A stretch of DNA of 64,000 nt from Paenibacillus piri (GTDB taxonomy: Bacteria > Bacillota > Bacilli > Paenibacillales > NBRC-103111): the NCBI RefSeq assembly GCF_004354045.1, contig NZ_SMRT01000008.1, forward strand, positions 62,001-126,000, in the 5' to 3' direction. The notes beneath the pieces were generated by a model. That model was not told where the DNA came from, did not search any database, and saw nothing but the letters and a program-made list of their open reading frames with translations. The translations under genes and the position numbers were made by a program. Of the stretch, positions 33,576-41,932 are shown one piece after another; position 1 is the stretch's first letter; the number at the start of each line of letters is the position of its first letter.

Positions 33576-33857
33576 ATGATCAAACCGTTAGGTGATCGCG
33601 TAGTTATTGAAGCCATTGCTAAGGAGGAAACTACAGCAAGCGGTATCGTTTTGCCTGACACAGCCAAAGAAAAGCCGCAGGAAGGTAAAGTGATCGCGGT
33701 AGGCAGCGGCGTGTTGAAGGACGGAGAGCGCATTCCTCTCGAAGTAAAAGAAGGCGACCGTATCATTTTCTCCAAATATGCCGGTACTGAAGTGAAATAT
33801 GATGGCCGCGAACTTCTGATCTTGCGGGAAAACGACATTCTTGCCGTTTTAGCCTAA
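33576..33857 (+). CDS. groS: Co-chaperonin GroES
   Basis: A 93-residue cytoplasmic lid for GroEL. Starts MIKPLGDRVVIEAI, has the mobile loop KEETTASGIVLPDTA and ends with the beta-barrel EVKYDGRELLILRENDILAV. Length is standard. The start follows AAAGGAGG. It is the first gene of the CIRCE-controlled operon, with groEL 108 nt downstream. Confidence 0.98.
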   Translation: MIKPLGDRVVIEAIAKEETTASGIVLPDTAKEKPQEGKVIAVGSGVLKDGERIPLEVKEGDRIIFSKYAGTEVKYDGRELLILRENDILAVLA

Positions 33858-33965
33858 TTAAGAGAGACCTATACCTAAGCTTGTACCAGAGCTGCTGAAC
33901 GAAAGTTAGCCGGCTTCTACTTAGTTGATAATAAATACACTTAATTTATCGGGAGGGTATCACTC

Positions 33966-35594
33966 ATGGCAAAAGATATTAAATTCAGTGAAGACGCTCG
34001 CCGCGCAATGCTTCGTGGTGTTGACGCGCTTGCTAATGCCGTTAAAGTAACATTGGGTCCAAAAGGCCGTAACGTTGTGCTTGAGAAAAAATTCGGCAGC
34101 CCGTTGATCACCAACGACGGCGTAACGATCGCAAAAGAAATCGAACTGGAAGACGCATTCGAGAATATGGGCGCTCAGCTGGTTAAAGAAGTAGCGACCA
34201 AAACGAACGATGTGGCCGGCGACGGTACGACTACCGCGACTGTACTGGCTCAAGCGATGATTCGCGAAGGCTTGAAAAACGTAACTGCAGGCGCTAATCC
34301 TATGGTTATCCGCAAAGGTATCGACAAAGCGGTTAGAGCGGCTGTAGAAGAGCTGAAAAACATCTCCAAAACAATCGAAGGCAAGCAATCGATCGCTCAA
34401 GTAGCGGCTATTTCCGCAGCTGATGAAGAAGTCGGCGAATTGATCGCAGAAGCTATGGAAAAAGTGGGCAAAGACGGCGTTATTACCGTTGAAGAGTCCA
34501 AAGGTTTCGCAACCGAGCTTGAAGTGGTTGAAGGTATGCAATTCGACCGCGGTTATACATCTCCTTACATGATCACCGATACGGACAAAATGGAAGCTAT
34601 TTTGGACAATCCGTACATCTTGATCACGGACAAAAAAATCTCCAACATCCAAGAGATTTTGCCTATTCTTGAAAAAGTCGTTCAACAAAGCAAGCCATTG
34701 CTGATCATCGCCGAGGACGTAGAAGGCGAAGCTCAAGCTACTTTGATCGTGAACCGTCTGCGCGGCACATTCACTTGCGTAGCCGTTAAAGCTCCTGGCT
34801 TCGGCGACCGCCGCAAAGCGATGCTGCAAGATATCGCCGCTCTGACCGGCGGACAAGTCATTACGGAAGAGCTTGGTCTTGACCTGAAATCGACAACTCC
34901 GGATCAATTGGGTTCCGCTCGTCAAATTCGTGTAACGAAAGAAAACACGATCATCGTTGACGGTTCCGGCGACAAAAAAGATATCGGCGCGCGCATTTCG
35001 CAAATCCGCGCTCAATTGGAAGAAACGACTTCCGATTTCGACAAAGAAAAGCTGCAAGAGCGTCTGGCTAAATTGGCCGGCGGCGTAGCGGTTATCAAAG
35101 TCGGCGCAGCAACGGAAACCGAATTGAAAGAGCGTAAGCTTCGCATCGAGGATGCTTTGAATGCAACTCGCGCAGCTGTTGAAGAAGGTATCGTATCCGG
35201 CGGCGGTACAGCCCTCGTTAACGTATTCAGCGCAGTAGCAGCAGTAAACGGTGCCGGAGACGAGCAAACTGGCGTAAACATCGTTTTGCGCGCTCTGGAA
35301 GAGCCTGTGCGCACTATTGCGGCTAACGCTGGCCAAGAAGGCTCCGTTATCGTTGAGCGCTTGAAAAAAGAAGCGATCGGCATCGGCTACAACGCTGCAA
35401 GCGGCGAATGGGTTAACATGTTCGACGCAGGTATCGTAGACCCTGCGAAAGTAACGCGCTCCGCGCTGCAAAACGCAGCATCCGTAGCGGCTATGTTCTT
35501 GACAACCGAAGCGGTTATCGCAGACAAACCGGAAAAAGATAAGCCAGCTATGCCTGACATGGGCGGCATGGGTGGTATGGGCGGCATGATGTAA
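33966..35594 (+). CDS. groL: Chaperonin GroEL
   Basis: A 542-residue subunit of the 14-mer folding chamber. It shows KDIKFSEDARRAMLRGVDAL at the start, the ATP-binding GDGTTTATVLAQA, apical domain EGMQFDRGYTSPYM, and the Gly-Met tail GGMGGMGGMM. Codon use is strongly biased toward preferred codons, as expected for high expression; this leaves an open antisense frame over the whole gene that is not real. The operon ends in the bidirectional terminator at 35662-35711. Confidence 0.99.
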   Translation: MAKDIKFSEDARRAMLRGVDALANAVKVTLGPKGRNVVLEKKFGSPLITNDGVTIAKEIELEDAFENMGAQLVKEVATKTNDVAGDGTTTATVLAQAMIREGLKNVTAGANPMVIRKGIDKAVRAAVEELKNISKTIEGKQSIAQVAAISAADEEVGELIAEAMEKVGKDGVITVEESKGFATELEVVEGMQFDRGYTSPYMITDTDKMEAILDNPYILITDKKISNIQEILPILEKVVQQSKPLLIIAEDVEGEAQATLIVNRLRGTFTCVAVKAPGFGDRRKAMLQDIAALTGGQVITEELGLDLKSTTPDQLGSARQIRVTKENTIIVDGSGDKKDIGARISQIRAQLEETTSDFDKEKLQERLAKLAGGVAVIKVGAATETELKERKLRIEDALNATRAAVEEGIVSGGGTALVNVFSAVAAVNGAGDEQTGVNIVLRALEEPVRTIAANAGQEGSVIVERLKKEAIGIGYNAASGEWVNMFDAGIVDPAKVTRSALQNAASVAAMFLTTEAVIADKPEKDKPAMPDMGGMGGMGGMM

Positions 35595-35661
35595 AAAAGG
35601 CTGAGAGGCCTTGCGCAGCAAGGAATCTCAAGTTAGAAAACGTCATTTGACCACATTGAAT

Positions 35662-35711
35662 AAAAAAAGACTTCTCACGAGTTCTAATGAACTTTGTGAG
35701 AAGTCTTTTTA
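35662..35711. terminator. Bidirectional terminator between groEL and the PIN gene
   Basis: 10-bp stem GACTTCTCAC / GTGAGAAGTC, A-run before it and T-run after it, serving convergent transcripts on both strands. Confidence 0.88.
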
Positions 35712-36092
35712 TTATGCATTGCTTAGGTCGTCAAGCATTTGGTTAAGCTTCTTATCAAAAGTGAAAACAGTATGTCCTCCGATCTTCGAATAAGCGAAGA
35801 GCAGGGAGTCAACAAAATCGATTTTGATTTCACTGTAGACCTTTAGAGCTTCAACTAGGATTCTTCTGTCATGCGTGGCGATGTTGCTGTAGGAGAGTAG
35901 GTTCCGAAGTGAATCATAGATAAGTGGTCGATCCACCTTGTATACCTTTTCCAGTACATAAACGACCTCGGCGATAACTTCGTTAGGGATAAAGATGTGG
36001 TGGTTTTCAATCGTGTCCATGGCTTGATCAATGAACTGAACCGCATCATGAAGCAAATACCTCAGGATTAAATTTGCATCAACGATGTTCAT
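35712..36092 (-). CDS. PIN-domain protein, VapC-like toxin candidate
   Basis: A 126-residue PIN-domain RNase. Acidic metal-binding residues appear in order: NIVDANLILRYL, NEVIAEVVYVLE, KIDFVDSLLFAYS and HTVFTFDKKL. Length matches VapC toxins. The start at 36092 overlaps the upstream gene by 14 nt, the usual toxin-antitoxin coupling; a longer upstream reading frame is unlike the family. Whether it acts as a toxin is inferred from the arrangement. Confidence 0.85.
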   Translation of the reverse strand: MNIVDANLILRYLLHDAVQFIDQAMDTIENHHIFIPNEVIAEVVYVLEKVYKVDRPLIYDSLRNLLSYSNIATHDRRILVEALKVYSEIKIDFVDSLLFAYSKIGGHTVFTFDKKLNQMLDDLSNA

Positions 36093-36327
36093 GCTTATCT
36101 TGGACACCCTTTTCCCAAGCGTCTTTTTCATATTGGATAAGGTCCGGGTTGGCAAATTGTTTTAATGCGCCTCTCGCTGTAGGAGTACTCGGGGTTTGGG
36201 TTTTATGTGTAGTTGAGTCTCCAATGGGTAATATGATCAATTCAACGTCTTGGTTGCGCAGGTTCTCTGGGAGATCAACGATATGCTTGAGAGCATCGCT
36301 GTGGGTTACTTTTCTGACGAAGTTCAT
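36079..36327 (-). CDS. Small putative antitoxin partner of the PIN protein
   Basis: An 82-residue acidic/polar protein I do not recognise as a named antitoxin family. The N-terminus MNFVRKVTHSDALKHIVDLP is followed by NLRNQDVELIILPIGD, a beta-strand pattern like AbrB/Phd-type DNA-binding ends. The C-terminal half (KQFANPDLIQYEKDAWEKGV) could wrap the toxin. ATG 36327 follows GGAAGGTG; a GTG at 36336 is less likely. It lies first in a two-gene operon with the PIN gene. Confidence 0.65.
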   Translation of the reverse strand: MNFVRKVTHSDALKHIVDLPENLRNQDVELIILPIGDSTTHKTQTPSTPTARGALKQFANPDLIQYEKDAWEKGVQDKHEHR

Positions 36328-36408
36328 GTTAATCACCTTCCTTAGATTAAGTATAGCTGATTCAGCATTGACTCACAATTATCAATCTTACAGTCGTATT
36401 CAGATACA

Positions 36409-36800
36409 CTATAGGCTTCCCATGAGTTCACTGAACTTTTGGGAAGCTTGCTCTCGGAAATTTTTTTTGCGATTCATTTGGCGCAGAAATCACTTCTCGA
36501 ATGACCTTTTCTTGCAGTGGATCGTAGGCACCAATTGTCAGGTATGCCTGGGTTTCGTCTTCATAATAGATGATAGCTGAATCATTTTCAGTCATAACTG
36601 TATGCGAATTAAATACACCCAGAGCTCTTTCAGCTTGGTATTATATTTTGGTGTTATTTGGTTTTCTACAATCGATGCCAAATGTGATGGATTAAAGGCA
36701 TCTAAACCGTCGATGGTTGAAGATTCGCAGTAACTCCCATACATCCAACCCATAACATATAACTGGTTATTAATTTTTAGGAAGCGCGATAAGTATTTTC
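36409..36800 (-). pseudogene. Decayed fragment of an unknown gene
   Basis: Three - strand reading-frame pieces join into one protein-like sequence. Piece 1 reads KYLSRFLKINNQLYVMGWMY onward to LKELWVYL (to about 36592). Piece 2 starts MTENDSAIIYYEDETQAYL at 36595, where the first frame's TGA overlaps its ATG. Piece 3 (KKNFREQASQKFSELMGSL) is reached by a shift at a run of eight A near 36465. The 5' part is lost at a stop codon next to the 40-bp palindrome. Two frameshifts and a missing start indicate a pseudogene. The family is not recognised. The rest of the 36337-37111 gap is the palindrome and AT-rich DNA. Confidence 0.55.
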
Positions 36801-36803
36801 TTC

Positions 36804-36843
36804 AGCTTAGTTAATCAAAGCGGCCGCTTTGATTAACTAAGCT
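36804..36843. repeat. Perfect 40-bp palindrome
   Basis: Arms of 20 bp, AGCTTAGTTAATCAAAGCGG and its exact reverse complement, with no spacer and GCGGCCGC at the centre. No T-tract follows on either side, so it is not a normal terminator. It marks the truncated end of the decayed gene to its left. Confidence 0.95.
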
Positions 36844-37111
36844 TGTTTGTTTTGCAGCAAGTTTCAACTATCGCCAAGCCGCTCTTCTATGTACGTCGGG
36901 TGGACGTTGAAGTTCACGTTACTTTACCGCTAGCCTAAATATAATCCTCCACAATAATCCCTTTTTATCGTTCAGTAACTATTCAGCGGTCGCTCATGGG
37001 CAGTTAAGTCGTGTGATGCATAATGGTTTCAGATCAAACGAGTTGAATTTTTGAAAAATCGAGAGTAAATCCAGGCTCGACTGAGACTAAGGTGGAGGAG
37101 AGGTTGGCAAC

Positions 37112-39330
37112 ATGAATTTGGCACCTAAGCTGAAGGAACGTATTCCATTATTTTTAATTTTGCTGCTTTCGGCGTTTTTAAACATGTACAACATTTGGAC
37201 AGATGAGTATGCCAACACATACTACACAACTGCTGTTGCAAGCATGCTGCACAACTTTCATAATTTTTTCTTCGCGTCGCTTGATCCGGCAGGCTCTGTT
37301 ACGGTCGATAAACCGCCGGTCGTTTTCTGGATTCAAACCGCCAGTGCCTATTTGTTTGGCCTACACGGCTGGAGCGTGATATTGCCTCAGGCCTTGGCGG
37401 GGGTTGGTTCGGTTCTATTATTATACCGTCTTGTGAAGCCGACATTCGGCTTGGCAGCCGTACGGATCAGCGCACTGGCGATGGCCTGCACCCCGATTGC
37501 GGCAGCTGTCAGCCGGACGAACAATATCGATAGCATGCTCGTATTCACGCTGCTGTTAAGCACATGGCTGTTGTTCCGGGGTATTCAGCGAAACAGCATT
37601 TGGAGCCTGTTGGGCGCTTTTTCCATGATAGGTGTGGCGTTCAATATGAAGATGCTGCAGGCATATATGGTTTTACCGGCTTTTTATTTGTTCTATCTCG
37701 TAGCGGCTAAAGCCAGCTGGAAAAAGAAAATCGCTCTCCTTTCAAGCGCAACGGCGGTTATGCTGGCCATTTCCGTGTCATGGGCTGTTGTAGTCGATTC
37801 CATACCGAAAGACCAGCGGCCGTATATCAGCAGCAGCCAAACAAACTCCGTTCTGGAGCTTGCGTTCGGGTATAACGGGGTTTCACGGTTAACGGGAAAT
37901 CAAGGACCGGGTGGTGGAGGCGGCATGCCAGGCAGAAACGGAGGGGGATCTGTCGCTGCTTCACGGAATAGCGCGATAAATGAAGATGGCGGGGGCACGA
38001 TGTTTGACAGAAACGATGGCGGTGGAACTGCCTCAAAGCAAGCGAACGATGCTGCTGCGGTTGATGGCGGAAACAGGCTTGATACAACGGCCACTCCGAA
38101 TGGCAACGGCAATTCGGGACAGTATAACAGTACCATTCCCGGAGGCGATCAAGGACAGCCGCCAACCATGAATGGTAACGGTGGTCCGGGAGCTCCAGGC
38201 GGCTTTGGCGGTGGTGGAGGAGCTTTCGGAACGGGACAAAAGGGACCTTTGCGGCTGTTCCAATCGGAATTGTCGGGGCAGGCCAGCTGGCTCATTCCAT
38301 TCGCAGGAATATCGATTATCGCGATTTTCGCCGGATGGCGAAGACGAAACTTCACGCCAAAGCATAAAGAAACGTTGTTCTGGCTCGCATGGCTGCTGCC
38401 TGCGATGGTTTTCTTTAGTATCGCCGGATTTTTCCATCATTATTATTTGATTATGCTGGCACCTCCAATCGCGGCTTTGGTCGGAGCCGGCTGGAAGCAG
38501 CTGTGGGATGCGTACCGACTTCGGCAGGGCTGGAAAACTTGGCTGCTGCCTGCAGCGATTTTTGCGACAAGCATATTCGAATGGTACATTATGCATCCGT
38601 ATGATGACGTGATCGGCAGTGTTTGGTCTGCGGGAATCGCCGCGGGAGGCATTATTATTTCGCTGCTGCTTCTGCTCTGGAAACGAAAACATAACAAGCT
38701 AGCTCGCACGTTGGCGCTTGCCGGAATGTTGGTATTGTTTGTCGGCCCATTATATTGGGCGGCGACACCGATCACTTACGGCTTGAACAGCATGCTGCCG
38801 CAAGCAGGACCCGGTATCGCCAACGGTAGAGGCGGTGTTGCAACCGAAATGGGCCCGGGCAGGACCGCTGCAATGGGGGAAGCTTCGGATACCAAGCGAA
38901 CGCCAACCATGGGGACCGGTGGGCCGGGAATGGAAAGCCAGCAAATCGATGAAACGACGTTGAAATTTTTAAGATCACATAATACGGGAACTTATTTGTT
39001 CGCAACTTCCGATTACAGCACCGCGGCCCCTTACATTATCAAATCCGGAGAATCGGTATCACCATGGGCGGTTTTTCAGGCTCAGATCCGGTCTATACGG
39101 TCGAGAAGCTGGAAGCTATGGTGAAAAATGGGGAGCTTAAATATTTCATGATCTCCGATGGAGGCATGGGCGGACGAGGCGGCAGCGCAGAGCTGACCCA
39201 ATGGATCAAAGAGCACGGGACAGCTGTCCCGACCGAGGAATGGAAATCAACCGGAAATAACAACGGAGAATCCCGCTCCATGCAGGACAGACGAGGCCAA
39301 AATATGACCCTTTACGAAGTGAAACTATAA
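37112..39330 (+). pseudogene. YkcB/ArnT-like GT-C glycosyltransferase, frameshifted near its 3' end
   Basis: A GT39-type polytopic membrane glycosyltransferase of the YkcB family, which moves a sugar from a lipid carrier to a surface acceptor. The first frame (to 39124) has the acidic NIWTDEYANTYYTTAVASML loop, SVTVDKPPVVFW and about ten helices, with the family's glycine-rich loop at about 265-375. The conserved C-terminus MGGFSGSDPVYTVEKLEAMV continues in another frame from 39064 to 39330. A single missing base near 39058 (GTATCACC where GTAATCACC is expected) explains it. ATG 37112 follows GGTGGAGGAGAGG. The product would lose its C-terminal domain. First of four coupled genes. Confidence 0.88.
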
Positions 39331-39345
39331 AAGGAGAGGTGGGAG

Positions 39346-40329
39346 ATGGGAGCGAATGTGACATATTCCATAATCATTCCAATGTATAACGAGGAAGCTG
39401 TTATTGAGGAAACGTACTGACGGCTGAAAAAGGTGATGAGCGAGACAAATGAGACCTACCAGCTTCTGTTCGTCAATGATGGGAGCAAAGATCGGAGCGC
39501 TGAGATTATCAAAGAATACAGCCTTTGGGACGAAACCGTTAAACTGATCGATCTTTCCCGCAATTTCGGACATCAGATCGCAATTACGGCCGGTATGGAT
39601 TATGCGGAAGGGGATGCGGTTATCATTATAGACGCCGATCTTCAGGACCCTCTGGAGCTGATCTGGGACATGATCGAGAAATGGAAGGAAGGCTACGACG
39701 TCATCTATGCGAAAAGACAGAAGCGCAACGGAGAGTCGTGGTTTAAAAAATGGTCGGCTAGCGCATTTTACCGAATGCTGCGAGCGTCAAGCGATATTGA
39801 CATTCCCGTCGATACGGGCGATTTCCGTCTGATGGACAGGAAAGTGTGTACGGAGCTGAAACGTCTGCCCGAAAATAATCGCTTTGTCCGCGGTTTGGTA
39901 AGCTGGGTTGGCTTTCGCCAAACGGCAATCGAGTACGAGCGGGACGAACGATTGGCGGGCGAAACGAAATATCCGTTGAAAAGAATGATCAAACTTTGTT
40001 TAGATGGATTTACTTCGTTTTCCACCAAGCCGTTAAAGCTGGCCGGATATGCGGGAATGCTTTTGTCAGGCGCCGGGTTTCTCTACTTGATTTACGTACT
40101 GTATTTGGCATTGTTCACAGCCTCGACGAATAAAGGCTGGCCTTCCCGCATCGGCATTATTCTTATATTCAACGGGTTTGTCCTGGTAATGCTGGGGATA
40201 TTGGGCGAATATGTCGGACGTATCTATGATGAGACAAAAGGTCGGCCGCTATACATCGTACGCGAATGTCATGGGATGGTGAAAAAAGAACCGCCGATGG
40301 CAAGACAGCTGGAACTACGTTATGAGTAA
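39346..40329 (+). pseudogene. YkcC/GtrB-like GT2 glycosyltransferase with an in-frame stop
   Basis: A polyprenyl-phosphate sugar synthase (GT2, two C-terminal helices) partnering the YkcB-like gene. Reading from ATG 39346 (after AAAGGAGAGGTGGG) gives SIIIPMYNEEAVIEETY, then TGA at 39418-39420, then RLKKVMSETNETYQLLFVND in the same frame. TGA replaces an expected CGA, a one-base change. Downstream, VIIIDADLQDP (DxD), GDFRLMDRK and ETKYPLKRMI are intact through 40329. Restart at ATG 39433 would lack the nucleotide-binding first strand. It overlaps gtrA by 8 nt. Confidence 0.88.
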
Positions 40330-40732
40330 GCAGATGTCCAGGCTGGTGAAGTTCGGTATTGTCGGAATGTTTAATACGGTTGCCGACTTTGTCGTGTTTG
40401 CTCTTCTAAGCGCGGCAGGAATGACGGTGTTACCGGCTCAGTGGATCTCATATGGATGCGGGATGGTGAACAGCTATATGTGGAACCGAAACTGGACATT
40501 TCGCGATAGTAGGAGCCAGGACTCTAGAGAAGCCTTGCGGTTTATTCTCGTCAATCTGGCGGCGTTCACAGCCGCTGCCGCGATTCTGGATTGGTTATAC
40601 GGTCACATGAACGTTTCTTTGCCGGTTTGCAAACTGATTGCAACATCGGCCAGCGTTCTCATTAATTATTTGGGAAGCCGGTTTCTCGTTTTCCATACAT
40701 CGGATAAAGGAGTGAAATCTTATGAAAATTAG
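40322..40732 (+). CDS. GtrA-family membrane protein (putative lipid-linked sugar flippase)
   Basis: A 136-residue protein with four transmembrane helices, matching GtrA: VKFGIVGMFNTVADFVVFAL, MVNSYMWNRNWTFRD, LRFILVNLAAFTAAAAILDW and SVLINYLGSRFLVF. GtrA proteins are thought to flip undecaprenyl-phosphate-sugar made by GtrB-like enzymes. It is the only gene of the four-gene cluster with no visible lesion. It overlaps the gene before it (8 nt) and galU after it (11 nt), so translation is coupled. Confidence 0.9.
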   Translation: MSKQMSRLVKFGIVGMFNTVADFVVFALLSAAGMTVLPAQWISYGCGMVNSYMWNRNWTFRDSRSQDSREALRFILVNLAAFTAAAAILDWLYGHMNVSLPVCKLIATSASVLINYLGSRFLVFHTSDKGVKSYEN

Positions 40733-41625
40733 AAAAGCTGTTATTCCCGCAGCCGGATTAGGTACGCGATTATTGCCTGCTACCAAGGCGCAGCCCAAAG
40801 AAATGCTCCCTATTGTCGATAAACCGGCGATTCAATATATAGTCGAGGAAGCAGTCCAAGCCGGCATTGAAAGCATTCTGATCGTCACGGGACGCAATAA
40901 GAAGGCGATTGAGGACCATTTTGATAAATCCGTCGAACCTGGAGCAGACGCTCCTTGAGAAAGGAAAGCTGAGCCTGCTGGAGCAGGTTGAACACATTCC
41001 GAACATGGCAAACATTCATTACATCCGTCAAAAGGAACCTCTGGGGCTAGGTCATGCGATCCTTTGCGCCAAACCGTTTGTTGGGAATGAGCCATTTGCC
41101 GTGCTGCTCGGCGACGATATCATGATGTCAAGCCCTCCGGCATTAAAGCAGCTGATGCATGTATATGAAGCGCATGGCGGGCAAATTGTAGGAGTTAAGA
41201 AGGTACCTCATGAGGAAGTGAGCAAATGCGGAATTTTATCGGCGGACGAGCCGAATAACCGGACATACCAGGTACGTGACCTTATAGAAAAGCCGGTGCC
41301 GCATGAGGCTCCGTCCAATGTGGCCATCATGGGAAGATACATCTTAATGCCATCCATTTTCAGTGCGCTTGAGAAGATCGAAAGAGGCGCGGGGAATGAG
41401 TACCAACTGACTGATGCGCTGCGGATGATTTGCCGAAGTGAAGGCTTGTTGGCGTTAGAATTAAACGGAGAGCGTTACGACATCGGCGATAAAATCGGGT
41501 ATGTAAAGGCTATTATGGAGATGGCCTTGCAGAGAGGAGATATGCAATCGGAATTGGCATCCTACTTGCAGGAGCTTGTAACAAAGAGAGCAAGAACAGA
41601 CAACCGGAACATTGCCGCAATTTAA
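40722..41625 (+). pseudogene. galU: UTP-glucose-1-phosphate uridylyltransferase, frameshifted
   Basis: GalU makes UDP-glucose. The first frame reads RKAVIPAAGLGTRLLPATKA and ILIVTGRNKKAIEDHFDKS, then shifts: one extra C at 40938/40939 (GAACCTGG for GAACTGG) leads to a stop at 40956-40958. The second frame resumes at LEQTLLEKGKLSLL, with LGLGHAILCAK, LLGDDI, DLIEKPVP and the C-terminus complete to 41625. Joined, it would be a normal length of about 300 residues. The enzyme is expected to be non-functional unless the frameshift is a sequence error; a second galU elsewhere is likely. Confidence 0.9.
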
Positions 41626-41637
41626 TGAAATCTTATA

Positions 41638-41667
41638 ATCCCTCTCGATTAAAAATTGAAGGGGGAT
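41638..41667 (+). terminator. Hairpin after galU
   Basis: ATCCCTCT / AAGGGGGAT with further CGATT/AATTG pairing. Its T-tract is weak (CTTTG). It probably ends the glycosylation cluster transcript. Confidence 0.5.
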
Positions 41668-41771
41668 CTTTGTGCATGTTAGAAAGAGAGTTACGACAAA
41701 TGTTTAAATAAGGTTGCAATTGGGTAATTATTGTACGAGCGTTTCGGGAGAGCTTTTACAGACACAAATAT

Positions 41772-41883
41772 AAGAAAACCTCTATCGAGGCATTTCCAGG
41801 ATGAGCGACCGCGATTTAAATGTAGGTTTTCTTGCAATGACAGAAAGCTTCAGCTCCGCTGAAAACTTATACTTTCTGTCATT
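41772..41883. repeat. Nested inverted repeats between galU and the S-layer gene
   Basis: Outer arms AAGAAAACCT (41772-41781) / AGGTTTTCTT (41824-41833) bound a 62-bp element containing ATGAGCGACCGC (41801-41812). That 12-mer recurs in inverted orientation at 36986-36997. Next to it AATGACAGAAAG (41836-41847) / CTTTCTGTCATT (41872-41883) form a perfect 12-bp hairpin. Possibly a small mobile-element remnant. Confidence 0.5.
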
Positions 41884-41884
41884 A

Positions 41885-41917
41885 TAAAAAAAAGACCCGA
41901 TACCATAGTATCGAGTC
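41885..41917 (-). terminator. Terminator of the S-layer protein gene
   Basis: On the - strand: GACTCGATAC / GTATCGGGTC, 4-nt loop, followed by eight T. It lies 16 nt past the stop codon. Confidence 0.88.
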
Positions 41918-41932
41918 CTCCTAAATCGATGA

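Noticed and set aside
33960..35621. Open reading frame of over 550 codons on the - strand opposite groEL
   Set aside because: It mirrors groEL exactly and results from its biased codon use; it has no ribosome binding site and no recognisable domain.
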